A stretch of 64,000 nt of DNA, from the NCBI RefSeq assembly GCF_017498525.1, contig NZ_CP071796.1:3038001-3102000 (forward strand), read 5' to 3'. The notes beneath the pieces are model-generated. The model had not been told where the DNA came from. It was given only the letters and a program-made list of their open reading frames with translations, and ran no database searches. Each line of letters starts with the position of its first letter. The stretch's first letter is position 1. Origin of the DNA: Ottowia testudinis (GTDB lineage Bacteria > Pseudomonadota > Gammaproteobacteria > Burkholderiales > Burkholderiaceae_C). This document shows, in pieces, positions 46,834 to 56,449 of this stretch. A program made the translations under genes and the position numbers.

Positions 46834-47168
46834 GCGGTTGCTCCTTAGGGGATGGCGGGAAGCCCGCAAAGCGGGTGGCGCCATCTCCGCGAGGAGCGAA
46901 CACGTAACAAAGCGCGCGATCAGTCAAGGCTCGCGCAGCGACCCGGAGTGCAGCGAAGCGGAACGTAGGGCTTGGCCTTTACGGATCGTGGGCTTTGTGG
47001 CACGCATACAACCGGCCTGTCACGAAGCCACCGCGTCAGGGATCGTTAGTCGCGAAGCGATTGAGACCCGGGGTTTTTTGCCGGGGCTCAACCCGAAGGG
47101 CCAGAGCCCGGCCCGTAAGGGAGACGCACGGAACTCCTTCAACAGTAGCTACTTCTTTAAAAGTACAT
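46834..47168. other. Hairpin-rich non-coding region before the recombinase
   Basis: A frame open through this region has no coding character. Stems include GATGGCG/CGCCATC enclosing CCCGC/GCGGG (46851-46885), TCGCGAAGCGA, and CCCGGGG..CCGGGGCTC with AGAGCCCGG (about 47067-47110). Possible roles are an untranslated regulatory RNA, a phage intergenic origin or packaging region, or recombination accessory DNA. Confidence 0.5.
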
Positions 47169-47271
47169 GCTATTCAAGTAATAGCAGCTATCAATACAGG
47201 AGCAATCAAATGAAGATCGGTTACGCCCGTGTCAGCACGCAAGACCAGGACAATGCTATGCAATTGATAGC
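47169..47271. repeat. Two 17-bp palindromes at the recombinase start
   Basis: GCTATTCAAGTAATAGC (47169-47185) lies 25 bp before the ATG and GCTATGCAATTGATAGC (47255-47271) lies inside the gene. They share the geometry of the three sites at 46477-46576. Confidence 0.7.
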
Positions 47272-47782
47272 ACTAAAAGAAGACGGCTGCAAGCGCATCT
47301 TCGAAGAAAAAGCCAGCGGCGCAAAATTTGATCGGCCAATACTTTGGCAATGCATCGAATCTTTGAAGACCGGCGATCAACTCGTTTTTTACAAGCTTGA
47401 CCGAGTAGCTCGATCACTATCCGACTTGCTACAAATATTGGAGCGTGTAGAGAAGTCAGGCGCATCGATCAAGAGTCTTACAGAACCCATTGATACCGGC
47501 TCTGCGGCGGGCCGGTTGATGCTTCAAATACTGGGCGCGATGGCTGAGTTTGAACGATCACTGATCCGTGAAAGATCAATTGCGGGTCAGCGTGAAGCCA
47601 GGGCGAGAGGCAAGCAATTTGGACGTCCGTTGTCTGTTGACGAAGCAACTGCTAGCGCTATTGTCGATGAGTATCTAACTGGCCTGCACACTCTCAAAGG
47701 TGTAGCACAGCGGTTCGGAGTGTCGCCGTCTGTGGTCAAACGACTGGTCTACAAGAAAACGAAGCCTAGCTATCGTTCTTAG
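47210..47782 (+). CDS. Small serine recombinase (resolvase/invertase family)
   Basis: A 190-residue enzyme starting MKIGYARVSTQDQDNAMQLI. The nucleophile is Ser9 (ARVST). The rest of the catalytic domain (FYKLDRVARSLSDLLQILER, then AEFERSLIRERSIAGQREAR) and a C-terminal HTH (LKGVAQRFGVSPSVVKRLVY) are complete. It is the only recombinase in the prophage, making it the candidate integrase even though tRNA-end integration is normally done by tyrosine recombinases. An in-frame extension upstream is non-coding. Confidence 0.92.
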   Translation: MKIGYARVSTQDQDNAMQLIALKEDGCKRIFEEKASGAKFDRPILWQCIESLKTGDQLVFYKLDRVARSLSDLLQILERVEKSGASIKSLTEPIDTGSAAGRLMLQILGAMAEFERSLIRERSIAGQREARARGKQFGRPLSVDEATASAIVDEYLTGLHTLKGVAQRFGVSPSVVKRLVYKKTKPSYRS

Positions 47783-47793
47783 AGCAAAAGAAA

Positions 47794-47812
47794 AGCCGGG
47801 TGAAACCCGGCT
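47794..47812 (-). terminator. Terminator at the prophage right end
   Basis: AGCCGGGT/ACCCGGCT with a 3-nt loop, followed by TTTTCTTTTGC on the minus strand. It lies 42 bp past the miaB stop but inside the prophage boundary, so phage DNA ends the host transcript. Confidence 0.8.
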
Positions 47813-47829
47813 CCACGTTGGCGTTGGTG

Positions 47830-47842
47830 ACCTCTTCCGCCA
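47830..47842. repeat. attR core (13-bp direct repeat)
   Basis: ACCTCTTCCGCCA, identical to the tRNA-Ser 3' end. It lies 12 bp from the miaB stop codon. Confidence 0.88.
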
Positions 47843-47854
47843 CACCCCATCGCG

Positions 47855-49186
47855 TCAGACCGCCACCCGCCCCCGCAGCGAGTGCGGCAGCGCCTCGGTA
47901 ATGGCCACCTCAATCATCTGGCCCACCAAGCGCGCGCCGTTCGGCCCGCCGTCGAAGTTGACGATGCGGTTGCACTCGGTGCGGCCCATCAGCTCGGCTG
48001 CGTTCTTGCGCGACGGGCCTTCGACCAGGATGCGCTGCGTGGTGCCGACTCGGGCTGAGCTGATGGCGCGCACGTTCTGCTCGATAGTGGCTTGCAGGTG
48101 CTGCAGGCGCTTGAGTTTCACCTCGTGCGGAGTGTCGTCGGCCAGATTGGCGGCGGGCGTGCCGGGGCGTGGGCTGAAGATGAATGAAAAAGACGCGTCG
48201 TACCCCACGTCGTCGATCAGCTTCATCATCTTGCCGAAGTCGTCTTCCGTCTCGCCCGGAAAGCCGACGATGAAGTCGCTGCTCATGCTGATGCCGGGCC
48301 GCACGGCGCGCAGCTTGCGCACGATGCTCTTGTATTCCATGGCGGTGTAGCCGCGCTTCATGGCCATCAGGATGCGGTCTGAGCCATGTTGCACGGGCAG
48401 GTGCAGGTGGCTCACCAGCTGGGGTACCTTGGCGTAGACCTCGATCAGGCGCGGCGTGAACTCGTTCGGGTGGCTGGTGGTGTAGCGGATGCGCTCGATG
48501 CCGGGGATCTCGGCCACGTACTCGATCAGCAGAGCAAAGTCGGCGATCTCGCCCGAGTCGCCCATCCTGCCGCGATAGGCATTCACGTTCTGGCCCAGCA
48601 GCGTCACTTCTTTCACGCCCTGATCGGCCAGACCGGCGACTTCGGTCAGCACGTCGTCGAACGGGCGGCTGAATTCTTCGCCGCGTGTGTAGGGCACCAC
48701 GCAGTAGCTGCAGTATTTGGAGCAGCCTTCCATGATGGAAACGAAGGCGCTGGCCCCCTCCACCCGCGCTGGCGGCAGGTGGTCGAACTTCTCGATTTCG
48801 GGAAAGCGGATGTCCACCTGCGGGCGCTGCTGCCGCTCGCGCTCGGCCAGCAGCTCGGGCAGGCGGTGCAGGGTTTGCGGGCCGAACACCACGTCGACGT
48901 AGGGCGCGCGCTTGATGATCTCCTCGCCCTCCTGGCTGGCCACGCAGCCGCCGACGCCAATCAGCACGCCCTTTTGTTTCAGGTGCTTCACGCGGCCCAG
49001 GTCGGAAAACACCTTCTCCTGCGCCTTCTCGCGCACCGAGCAGGTGTTGAACAGGATCAGGTCGGCTTGCTCGGGGTCATCGGTCGGCTCGTAGCCCTGG
49101 GCGGCGCCCAGCACGTCGGCCATCTTGTCCGAGTCGTACTCGTTCATCTGGCAGCCGAAGGTCTTGATGAAGACTTTGCGGGACAT
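47855..49186 (-). CDS. miaB: tRNA-2-methylthio-N6-dimethylallyladenosine synthase
   Basis: A 443-residue radical-SAM methylthiotransferase modifying A37 of tRNAs. N-terminal cluster cysteines are in [20 protein letters not shown] and [10 protein letters not shown]. The radical-SAM motif CSKYCSYC is at about 157-164, and a C-terminal TRAM domain follows ([20 protein letters not shown]). The start [14 protein letters not shown] is canonical. Its 3' end borders attR; without the prophage it would converge closely on tRNA-Ser. Confidence 0.96.
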   Translation of the reverse strand: MSRKVFIKTFGCQMNEYDSDKMADVLGAAQGYEPTDDPEQADLILFNTCSVREKAQEKVFSDLGRVKHLKQKGVLIGVGGCVASQEGEEIIKRAPYVDVVFGPQTLHRLPELLAERERQQRPQVDIRFPEIEKFDHLPPARVEGASAFVSIMEGCSKYCSYCVVPYTRGEEFSRPFDDVLTEVAGLADQGVKEVTLLGQNVNAYRGRMGDSGEIADFALLIEYVAEIPGIERIRYTTSHPNEFTPRLIEVYAKVPQLVSHLHLPVQHGSDRILMAMKRGYTAMEYKSIVRKLRAVRPGISMSSDFIVGFPGETEDDFGKMMKLIDDVGYDASFSFIFSPRPGTPAANLADDTPHEVKLKRLQHLQATIEQNVRAISSARVGTTQRILVEGPSRKNAAELMGRTECNRIVNFDGGPNGARLVGQMIEVAITEALPHSLRGRVAV

Positions 49187-49261
49187 GGGATGTCTCCGTT
49201 GAAGAAAAGAACGGGCTGGCGCCGTGCAGGGGCACGGCGGCACGCGGCGCGCTGCGTGCCG

Positions 49262-49654
49262 TCAGTTGGCGTAGTAAGACGGCTCGCGCTCGCCCATGGC
49301 GGGCTGGCCGCGCACGGGGCGCTCAGCCTCGGCGGGCGTCAGGATCCAGATTTCGCGCACCAGGCCCATCGGGTCGCGCAGATAGTTCACAGTGAACGAG
49401 TTGCCGCGCAGCGAGCCCGACAATGCAACAGTGTTGCGCTCATTGCGCACCACCACGCCAGGCGCCAGGCGCTCGGGCCGGTCGTTGAGCACCACTTCGC
49501 GCGCGCCGGTGAAGGTGATCTTGCCCCGCTGCACCTTTTGCGGAAACATGCGCTGCGCCTGCGCTTCTGAGTGAAAAATCGCGCCAGCGCTTATCAGACA
49601 AGCGCCAGCAGCTATAAAAAAAGAAGTAACGATGGACTTCGAGCAGCGGTTCAT
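49262..49654 (-). CDS. Secreted hypothetical protein with a repeat-derived signal peptide
   Basis: A 130-residue protein starting MNRCSKSIVTSFFIAAGACL. The signal peptide is probably cut after SEAQA, leaving QRMFPQKVQRGKITFTGARE, a small beta-rich domain (VVVRNERNTVALSGSLRGNS) ending MGEREPSYYAN. Codons for roughly SFFIAAGACLISAGA fall in a family repeat (49577-49628). Function unknown; exported. Confidence 0.78.
   Translation of the reverse strand: MNRCSKSIVTSFFIAAGACLISAGAIFHSEAQAQRMFPQKVQRGKITFTGAREVVLNDRPERLAPGVVVRNERNTVALSGSLRGNSFTVNYLRDPMGLVREIWILTPAEAERPVRGQPAMGEREPSYYAN
49577..49628. repeat. Family repeat (copy 10) inside a coding region
   Basis: CGCGCCAGCGCTTATCAGAC then AAGCGCCAGCAGCTATAAAA. 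It is read in frame as part of a signal peptide. Confidence 0.85.
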
Positions 49655-49780
49655 GGTATCTGTCCAGAGGCTGTTGAAAGAATGCGGGCCAAGACGCGAT
49701 TCTACGCGGCGCCCAGCGTGGGCGCCTGGACCTTGGGATCGCGCGCCGACGTAGACTGCGCCCATGCAAAGGCACCACCC

Positions 49781-51163
49781 ATGACCATCAGCGCCCTTGA
49801 TTTGTTCAAGATTGGCATCGGCCCCTCCAGCTCACACACCGTGGGGCCGATGCGTGCCGGCCATGCCTTTGTGCAGGCGGCGGCGCGGGCCGGCGTGCTG
49901 AGCGCGGCGCGGCGTGTGCACGTCCGGCTGTACGGCTCGCTGGCGGCCACCGGCATCGGTCACGGCACCGACCGCGCCGTGGTGGCTGGCCTGCTGGGCC
50001 TGCAGCCGGATCGCGTCGATCCCGATCAGATGGCCGGCGCGGTGGACGCGGTGCGGCTTGATGGTCAGCTGCCGCTGGCGGGCACGCACACCCTGCCTTT
50101 CCATTGGGGGCAGGACTTGCAGCTGCTGCCGGTCAATCTGCCGCGGCATCCCAACGCGCTGCGGCTGGCGCTGCACGGCGGTGACGGCGGCGTGCTGCTG
50201 GAGAACACTTACTACTCCGTCGGCGGCGGCTTCATCGTCGATGAGGCACAGGCGGCGGCCGGCGATGTAGCGGGAACGGGCACGCCGGTCGAGTTTCCCT
50301 ATGCCTCGGGCGAGCAACTGCTGGCGCTGTGCGCACGGCACGACCTGCGCGTGGCCGATCTGGTGCTGCGCAACGAGCGCGCTTGGCGTCCCGACGCCGA
50401 CACACGCGCCGCGCTCCTCGCCATCTGGCAGGCCATGAAGGCCTGCGTGGCGCGCGGCCTGAAACACGAGGGCGTGCTTCCCGGCGGTCTGGATGTGACA
50501 CGGCGCGCACCCGCCATGCATGCCGGGTTAAACGCGCGCGACGCGCGCCCGAACTTGATCACGCAGACCTTTGCCGCCATGGACTGGGTCAACTTGTACG
50601 CACTGGCCGTCAACGAGGAAAACGCCGCTGGCGGGCGCGTGGTGACCGCGCCCACCAACGGCGCGGCCGGCATCATCCCGGCTGTGCTGCATTACTTCAT
50701 GGACTTTCAGCGCGGCGCCAGCGACAACGATGTGGTGGACTTTTTGCTGGCCGCCACGGCGATCGGCGTGCTGATCAAGCAGAACGCTTCCATTTCCGGC
50801 GCCGAGGTCGGTTGCCAGGGCGAAGTGGGCTCGGCCTGTGCCATGGCGGCGGCCGGCCTGACGCAGGTGCTGGGCGGCACCCCGGCGCAGGTCGAGAACG
50901 CCGCCGAAATTGGGCTGGAACACAACCTGGGCCTCACCTGCGACCCCATCGGCGGCTTGGTGCAGGTGCCGTGCATCGAGCGCAACGCCATGGCGGCGGT
51001 CAAGGCCATCAACGCCGCGCAGCTGGCGCTGGCCGGCGACGGCACGCACAAGGTCAGCCTGGACGCCGCCATCCACACGCTGCGCGAAACAGGCCGCGAC
51101 ATGCACGAAAAATACAAGGAAACCTCGCGCGGCGGGCTGGCCGTGGCGTACATCGAATGCTGA
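49781..51163 (+). CDS. sdaA: L-serine ammonia-lyase (iron-sulfur type)
   Basis: A 460-residue single-chain L-serine dehydratase converting serine to pyruvate and ammonia. [20 protein letters not shown] is the family N-terminus. The beta domain is followed by an alpha domain with [14 protein letters not shown] and the Fe-S cysteines in [24 protein letters not shown] and VPCIERNA. Upstream readings are non-coding. It lies 130 bp before a serine transporter gene on the same strand, so the two likely form a serine catabolic unit. Confidence 0.95.
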   Translation: MTISALDLFKIGIGPSSSHTVGPMRAGHAFVQAAARAGVLSAARRVHVRLYGSLAATGIGHGTDRAVVAGLLGLQPDRVDPDQMAGAVDAVRLDGQLPLAGTHTLPFHWGQDLQLLPVNLPRHPNALRLALHGGDGGVLLENTYYSVGGGFIVDEAQAAAGDVAGTGTPVEFPYASGEQLLALCARHDLRVADLVLRNERAWRPDADTRAALLAIWQAMKACVARGLKHEGVLPGGLDVTRRAPAMHAGLNARDARPNLITQTFAAMDWVNLYALAVNEENAAGGRVVTAPTNGAAGIIPAVLHYFMDFQRGASDNDVVDFLLAATAIGVLIKQNASISGAEVGCQGEVGSACAMAAAGLTQVLGGTPAQVENAAEIGLEHNLGLTCDPIGGLVQVPCIERNAMAAVKAINAAQLALAGDGTHKVSLDAAIHTLRETGRDMHEKYKETSRGGLAVAYIEC

Positions 51164-51184
51164 TGAAGAAGACTCAAGACTTTT

Positions 51185-51236
51185 ATAAAAACAAGGCGCC
51201 AGCGCTTGTCTGCCAGGCGCAAGAAGCTATCAATAG
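51185..51236. repeat. Family intergenic repeat (copy 11)
   Basis: ATAAAAACAAGGCGCCAGCG then CTTGTCTGCCAGGCGCAAGA and AGCTATCAAT, between sdaA and the transporter gene. Confidence 0.85.
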
Positions 51237-51293
51237 AGGAGCTTTCGCGCAGGGCACCGCCCCCATCGAGCGCCGCACGCTGGAGAATTTGGC

Positions 51294-52550
51294 ATGACAT
51301 CGCCCTCCTCTTTCGCCCCCACGCTCTGGGCGCGCATCCATCGGGTGCCGCTGGTGCTGCAGATCGCCATCGGGATGCTGCTGGCCGTCGCGTTGGCGCT
51401 GGTCTGGCCGGCCGCGGCGCGCGCGGTGGCGCTGCTGGGCGACGTATTCGTGATGGCGCTGAAGTCGGTGGCGCCGGTGCTGGTGCTGGTATTGGTGGCA
51501 GCCTCGATCGCCTCGCACAAGCGCGGCCAAGACACGCGCATTCGGCCGGTGCTGCTGCTGTACGTGCTGGGCACGCTGGGCGCGGCGCTGATCGGCGTGG
51601 CGGCGAGTTTTCTCTGGCCGACCGCGCTCACCCTGACCGCGCAAGCGGCCCAAGGCACACCGCCTCAGGCCGTGGGCGAGGTGCTCAAGAACCTGCTGCT
51701 GTCGGCCGTGACCAACCCGGTCAAGGCGCTGCTCGACGCCAACTACATCGGCCTGCTGGCCTGGGGCGTAGCCCTTGGCCTAGCACTGCGGCAAGCCAGC
51801 GAAAGCACGCAACAGGTCCTGCTGGACGGCGCCGATGCGCTCTCGCAAGTCGTGCATTGGGTGATCCGGCTGGCACCGCTGGGCATTTTCGGCCTGGTGG
51901 CGGGCACATTGGCCACCAGCGGGCTGAGCGCGTTGCTGGGTTACACCCGGCTGCTGGCGGTGATGGTGGGCAGCATGGCCGTGGTGGCGCTGCTGCTCAA
52001 CCCGCTCATCGTCTGGCTGAAAACGCGGCGCAATCCGTACCCGCTGGTCTTCACCTGCCTGCGCGAAAGCGGGGTCACCGCCTTCTTCACGCGCTCATCG
52101 GCCGCCAACATCCCTGTCAACCTGGCGCTGTGCGAGCGCCTCAAACTGGACGAGGACACGTATTCGGTATCGATTCCGCTGGGCGCCACCATCAACATGG
52201 CGGGTGCGGCCATCACCATCTCGGTCATGAGCCTGGCGGCCGCGCACACGCTGGGTGTGCGGGTGGACTTTGGCACGGCGCTGCTGTTGTCGGTGGTGTC
52301 CACCCTGGCGGCCTGCGGCGCCTCGGGCGTGGCTGGCGGCTCGCTGCTGCTGATTCCGATGGCGACCAGTCTGCTGGGCTTGTCCACCGACGTCGGCATG
52401 CAGGTGGTGGCGATCGGCTTCGTCATCAGCGTGGTGCAGGACTCATGCGAGACAGCGCTCAACTCGTCGACCGACGTGCTCTTCACCGCCGCCGCGCTGG
52501 CGCCGCCCGCCCCCGCGCCGCTGGTGCCGGCGCAGCTGCGGGAGGTGTAA
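51294..52550 (+). CDS. sstT: Serine/threonine:Na+ symporter SstT
   Basis: A 418-residue dicarboxylate/amino acid:cation symporter with eight membrane helices and two re-entrant loops. Signatures are [40 protein letters not shown] (serine-rich HP1), [20 protein letters not shown] and [15 protein letters not shown] (HP2). This is the SstT subgroup pattern. It would import L-serine for SdaA. Confidence 0.95.
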   Translation: MTSPSSFAPTLWARIHRVPLVLQIAIGMLLAVALALVWPAAARAVALLGDVFVMALKSVAPVLVLVLVAASIASHKRGQDTRIRPVLLLYVLGTLGAALIGVAASFLWPTALTLTAQAAQGTPPQAVGEVLKNLLLSAVTNPVKALLDANYIGLLAWGVALGLALRQASESTQQVLLDGADALSQVVHWVIRLAPLGIFGLVAGTLATSGLSALLGYTRLLAVMVGSMAVVALLLNPLIVWLKTRRNPYPLVFTCLRESGVTAFFTRSSAANIPVNLALCERLKLDEDTYSVSIPLGATINMAGAAITISVMSLAAAHTLGVRVDFGTALLLSVVSTLAACGASGVAGGSLLLIPMATSLLGLSTDVGMQVVAIGFVISVVQDSCETALNSSTDVLFTAAALAPPAPAPLVPAQLREV

Positions 52551-52589
52551 GCGCGGCCATCATCGGGATGCCGATTTGATGGTCGATTA

Positions 52590-52645
52590 AATCGGGTTCC
52601 AACGCTTTTCCATCAAGCGCGAGCAGCTACTTATGTGATAGCAAA
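52590..52645. repeat. Family intergenic repeat (copy 12)
   Basis: GGTTCCAACGCTTTTCCATC then AAGCGCGAGCAGCTACTTAT. It lies in the 206-bp leader of the ribonucleotide reductase gene. No cobalamin riboswitch could be recognised there. Confidence 0.8.
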
Positions 52646-52756
52646 CGACACGGTCTATCACAGAAATTTTCCGGATGGCGGATTGCGCTGGTGCAAGAAT
52701 GGATGGCTTGGCTTCCGGGTGCCTGAGCCCGGCAGCGTCGACCCCGGAGTGACCGC

Positions 52757-55252
52757 ATGAAACGAGACCCCTTGCCCGGCCGCCTGCACGAGCCGGACGT
52801 GCAGCCCATCAGCCGCGATGTGCTGGCCGAAAAATACTTCAAGCCCGGCGAAATCAGCATTGAACAACTGTATGGCCGCGTGGCGCGCGCCCTGGCGAGC
52901 GTCGAAAAACCCGAACTGCGCGCCAAGTGGGAGCAGAAGTTCCTCGCCAACCTGCACGCTGGCGCCATCGGAGCGGGCCGCATCATGAGCGCGGCCGGCA
53001 CCGACATCCAGGCCACGCTGATCAACTGCTTCGTGCAGCCCGTGGGCGATGCCATCCAGGGCCAAGATGACGACGGCTATCCTGGCATCTACGAAGCGCT
53101 GCGCGAAGCCGCCGAAACCATGCGCCGCGGCGGCGGCGTGGGCTACGACTTCTCGCGCATCCGGCCCAAGGGCGCCTTCGTCAAGGGCACGCACTCGATC
53201 GCCAGCGGCCCTTGCAGCTACATGAACGTGTTCGACCAGTCGTGCTCGACGGTCGAAAGCGCCGGTTCGCGGCGCGGCGCCCAGATGGGTGTTCTGCGCA
53301 TCGACCACCCCGATGTCGCCGAGTTCATCACCGCCAAGCGCACGCCGGGCCGGTGGAACAATTTCAACGTGTCGGTCGGCGTGTCGGACGCCTTCATGCA
53401 AGCCGTGGCCGACGGCACCGATTGGGAACTGGCGCACAAGGCCAAACCAGGCCAGAAGGTGCTGGACAACGGCGGCTACCAGCGCGCCGATGGCCTATGG
53501 GTGTATCGCAAATTGCCCGCGCGCGAACTGTGGGACACCATCATGCAGTCAACCTACGACTTCGCGGAGCCGGGCATCCTGTTCCTCGACCAGATCGGGC
53601 GCGACAACAACCTCAACTACTGCGAGCAGATTGAGGCGACCAACCCTTGCGGCGAGCAACCCCTGCCCCCTTACGGCTGCTGCGACCTCGGCCCCATCAT
53701 CCTGACGAAGTTCGTGCGCCACCCGTTTGGCGCGGGCGGCGAGCCCGCCTTTGATTTCGATGCCTTCGAGCAGGTCGTGGCCACTCAGGTGCGCGCGCTC
53801 GACAACGTGCTGGACGTCACCTTCTGGCCGCTGGAGCAGCAGCGCGCCGAGAGCTCGGCCAAGCGCCGCATCGGCGTGGGCTTCACGGGCCTGGGCAATG
53901 CGCTGACGATGCTCAAGCTGCGCTACGACCGCGCCGAAGGCCGCGACATGGCGGCGCAGATCGCGCGCCGCATGCGCGACGCTGCCTATCTCGCCTCGGT
54001 CGAGCTGGCCAAGGAAAAAGGCGCTTTTCCCAAATTCAAGGCCGAGGGCTACTTGGCCGAAGGCACTTTTGCCAGCCGCCTGCCCGGCCACATCCAAGCC
54101 GACATCCGGCAGCATGGCATCCGCAACAGCCATCTGCTGTCGATCGCGCCCACCGGCACCGTCAGCCTGGCGTTCGCCGACAACGCCAGCAACGGCATCG
54201 AGCCGGCCTTCAGCTGGGGCTACAAGCGCAACAAGCGCGAGGCAGACGGCAGCACCAGCAGCTACACCGTGGAAGACCACGCCTTCCGCCTGTACCGCTC
54301 GCTGATCGATGGCACCGTCACGCCCGACCAACCCCACGCGTTGCCCGAATACTTCGTCAACGCCCTGGAGATGAGCGCGCAGGACCACGTCGCCATGATG
54401 CAGGCGGTCCAGCCCTTCGTCGACACCAGCATCAGCAAGACGGTCAACATCCCCGAAGACTATCCTTACGACCGTTTCAAGGACTTGTACCGGCAGGCTT
54501 GGCAGGCTGGACTGAAGGGCCTGGCCACCTACCGCCCCAACAGCATCCTGGGTGCGGTGCTGGAAACCACGCCCGTCAAGAAAGACGAACCCGCCCCGGC
54601 CACGTCCAGCGCTCCCGCGCCCACGCCCGCCGTGCCTTACGATCCGATGCGGTCGGTGATTGAAAAGCGCCCAGCCGGCGGCCTGCCCGCGGTAGCGGAA
54701 AAAATCGAATACTGGACCACCGAAGGCCAGCAGCGCCTGTATTTGATCGTCACCTTCCTGCCCGTGCCAGCGGCCGACGGCGTGGGCACGGTCGAGCGCG
54801 CCATCGAGTTCTTCATGCCGGTGGGCCAAAGTGGCGAATCCCAGCAGTGGATCACCGCCACCATGCGCATGCTGTCGCTGGCGGCGCGGGGCGGTTTTTT
54901 GGACCGCGCCCTTTCCGACATGCAGAAAGTCACCTGGGACCGCGGCCCGGTGCGCCTGGGCACCTACGAAAAAGCCGACGGCACCCACGTGCCACGCTGG
55001 CACGACAGCGAGGTGGCGGCCATTGGCTACGCCGTGGAGAACCTCATCGCCAACCGGCAGAAGGCCGCGCAGGCCTCTTTGTTCGACGCCGACGAACTGC
55101 CTGCCGTCGAGCCGTCGATCGCACCTGCCGCGCTGGTGCCCAGCAGCGTCATGGCCGGCAAGAAATGCCCCGAATGCGGCGCCCACGCCATGATCCGCAA
55201 GGATGGGTGCGACTACTGCACGCAGTGCGGTTTTGTCGGCAGCTGCGGGTAG
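52757..55252 (+). CDS. nrdJ: Adenosylcobalamin-dependent ribonucleoside-diphosphate reductase
   Basis: An 831-residue class II reductase making deoxyribonucleotides with or without oxygen. Active-site cysteines appear in LINCFVQPV (about residue 96) and [17 protein letters not shown] (about 296-312). Substrate loops include [18 protein letters not shown] and [14 protein letters not shown]. The C-terminus has the cysteine-rich [20 protein letters not shown] segment. The protein is intact and its gene stands alone. Confidence 0.95.
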   Translation: MKRDPLPGRLHEPDVQPISRDVLAEKYFKPGEISIEQLYGRVARALASVEKPELRAKWEQKFLANLHAGAIGAGRIMSAAGTDIQATLINCFVQPVGDAIQGQDDDGYPGIYEALREAAETMRRGGGVGYDFSRIRPKGAFVKGTHSIASGPCSYMNVFDQSCSTVESAGSRRGAQMGVLRIDHPDVAEFITAKRTPGRWNNFNVSVGVSDAFMQAVADGTDWELAHKAKPGQKVLDNGGYQRADGLWVYRKLPARELWDTIMQSTYDFAEPGILFLDQIGRDNNLNYCEQIEATNPCGEQPLPPYGCCDLGPIILTKFVRHPFGAGGEPAFDFDAFEQVVATQVRALDNVLDVTFWPLEQQRAESSAKRRIGVGFTGLGNALTMLKLRYDRAEGRDMAAQIARRMRDAAYLASVELAKEKGAFPKFKAEGYLAEGTFASRLPGHIQADIRQHGIRNSHLLSIAPTGTVSLAFADNASNGIEPAFSWGYKRNKREADGSTSSYTVEDHAFRLYRSLIDGTVTPDQPHALPEYFVNALEMSAQDHVAMMQAVQPFVDTSISKTVNIPEDYPYDRFKDLYRQAWQAGLKGLATYRPNSILGAVLETTPVKKDEPAPATSSAPAPTPAVPYDPMRSVIEKRPAGGLPAVAEKIEYWTTEGQQRLYLIVTFLPVPAADGVGTVERAIEFFMPVGQSGESQQWITATMRMLSLAARGGFLDRALSDMQKVTWDRGPVRLGTYEKADGTHVPRWHDSEVAAIGYAVENLIANRQKAAQASLFDADELPAVEPSIAPAALVPSSVMAGKKCPECGAHAMIRKDGCDYCTQCGFVGSCG

Positions 55253-55283
55253 CCCGATCTAAACAAATCGGCGCACCCACCCC

Positions 55284-55319
55284 AAAAAAAAGCCCGCTGC
55301 AAATGCAACGGGCTTTTTT
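55284..55319 (+). terminator. Terminator of nrdJ
   Basis: AGCCCG..CGGGCT stem with an inner TGC/GCA pairing and a run of six T, 32 bp after the stop; the A-rich left side allows bidirectional use for tRNA-His. Confidence 0.85.
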
Positions 55320-55330
55320 CATCGTGTGCC

Positions 55331-55407
55331 TGGGGTGGCTGACGGGACTCGAACCCGCGACAACAGGAATCACAATCCTGGACTCTACCAACTGAGCTAC
55401 AGCCACC
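55331..55407 (-). tRNA. tRNA-His(GTG)
   Basis: A 77-nt tRNA on the minus strand starting GGTGGCTGTAGCTCAGTTGG, anticodon loop ATTGTGATT (anticodon GTG), T-arm GGGTTCGAGTCCC, with CCA encoded. Confidence 0.95.
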
Positions 55408-55494
55408 GTGAACAACCGCGAATTATAGGGTATGTCCAGACTGAGTCTGGCGTGCGCTGCGCGGGTGTGAATACCGTTGGCGGCGGCGGCCAAA

Positions 55495-55523
55495 TAAAAA
55501 AGGGCGTTGAACGCCCTTTTTTA
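55495..55523 (-). terminator. Terminator downstream of the BI-1/YccA gene
   Basis: AAAAAAGGGCGTTGAACGCC then CTTTTTT, a symmetrical stem 40 bp past the stop. Confidence 0.9.
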
Positions 55524-55564
55524 AGATCGAACGCCAGTCGGGAGCGTTCGAACGCGGCAGGCAA

Positions 55565-56266
55565 TCAATCGCTGCTGCCGCCCATGCCCAGCAGCGCCAG
55601 CAAACCCTGGAACACGTTGAAGATGTCGAGGTACAAAGCCAGCGTGGCGCTGATGTAGTTGGTTTCGCCGCCATCGATGATGCGCTTGAGGTCATAAAGC
55701 ATGTACAAGCTGAACACGCCGATCACCAGGGTGCTGATGACCATCATGCCGATGGCCGAGCCGACGAACACGTTGACGATGGCGCCGACAAACACCACCA
55801 GCGCGCCGACGAACAGCCACTTGCCCATGCCGGAGATGTCGCGCTTGATGACGCTGGCCAAGCTGGCCATGACGAAGAACACGCCGGCCGTGCCGCCCAT
55901 GGCGGTCATCACCAGGTCCGCGCCGTTCTTGAAGCCCAGCACCATGGCGATCATGCGGGACAGCATCAGGCCCATGAAGAAGGTGAAGGCCAGCAGCACG
56001 GGCACGCCGGCGGCGGAGTTCTTGGTTTTCTCGATGGCGAACATGAAGCCGAAGGCGCCGCCCAGGAACACGATCAGCCCGAGGCCGCCGGTGAGGCCGC
56101 GGGTGATGCCCGTCTCGACGCCGATCCAGGCGCCCAGAACCGTGGGCAACAGGCTCAGGGCCAGCAGCCAGTAGGTGTTGCGCAAGACCTTGTTGCGCTG
56201 CTCCTGTGAAACGATGCCGCCGTGCGCGGCGTCGCCATAGGTCAAGATGGTGGTGCGGTCATTCAT
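55565..56266 (-). CDS. Bax inhibitor-1/YccA family membrane protein
   Basis: A 233-residue inner-membrane protein starting MNDRTTILTYGDAAHGGIVS, with seven hydrophobic helices. VLRNTYWLLALSLLPTVLGA (about 28-47) and the C-terminal LYMLYDLKRIIDGGETNYIS plus ALYLDIFNVFQGLLALLG match the BI-1 family. The closest characterised relative is YccA, which modulates FtsH; a calcium-leak channel role is known for others. Confidence 0.92.
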   Translation of the reverse strand: MNDRTTILTYGDAAHGGIVSQEQRNKVLRNTYWLLALSLLPTVLGAWIGVETGITRGLTGGLGLIVFLGGAFGFMFAIEKTKNSAAGVPVLLAFTFFMGLMLSRMIAMVLGFKNGADLVMTAMGGTAGVFFVMASLASVIKRDISGMGKWLFVGALVVFVGAIVNVFVGSAIGMMVISTLVIGVFSLYMLYDLKRIIDGGETNYISATLALYLDIFNVFQGLLALLGMGGSSD

Positions 56267-56449
56267 GCGGTGTAATCTCCGTGATGTTGAGGGCAGGCGC
56301 CGCCTCGACGGGCGACTTTGCGGACATTCTACGTAGAGTGTGCGTCCATCCAAAAAATTCCCTTCGAAATCAAATGGATGCACGGCTCACGCGGCCAGCT
56401 ATGCTCGAACGGTTTTTTTGTGCGCATCACATCATTTGGAGGTTAATTC

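Larger units (their letters stand above)
37960..47842. mobile_element. Integrated filamentous prophage (inovirus) with cargo
   Basis: A 9.88-kb element bounded by a 13-bp direct repeat of the tRNA-Ser 3' end. Gene order (regulator, Rep, ssDNA-binding protein, major coat, minor coats, adsorption protein, pVI-like, Zot/pI) is that of a CTX-like filamentous phage. AT-rich phage DNA contrasts with the GC-rich host. No pIV secretin is encoded, so export would need a host secretin. The part beyond zot (44.5-47.8 kb) is not standard inovirus content. Confidence 0.92.

Noticed and set aside
46834-47168. CRISPR array
   Set aside because: The stems are not evenly spaced direct repeats with unique spacers. 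No array or cas gene was seen anywhere in the window.
46832-47209. N-terminal extension of the serine recombinase frame by about 126 codons
   Set aside because: The residues are low-complexity and match hairpin-rich non-coding DNA. The family N-terminus MKIGYARVST begins at 47210.
52551-52756. Possible cobalamin riboswitch before the B12-dependent reductase gene
   Set aside because: I could not find the conserved B12-box or the expected multi-stem layout; the gap mostly holds a family repeat.
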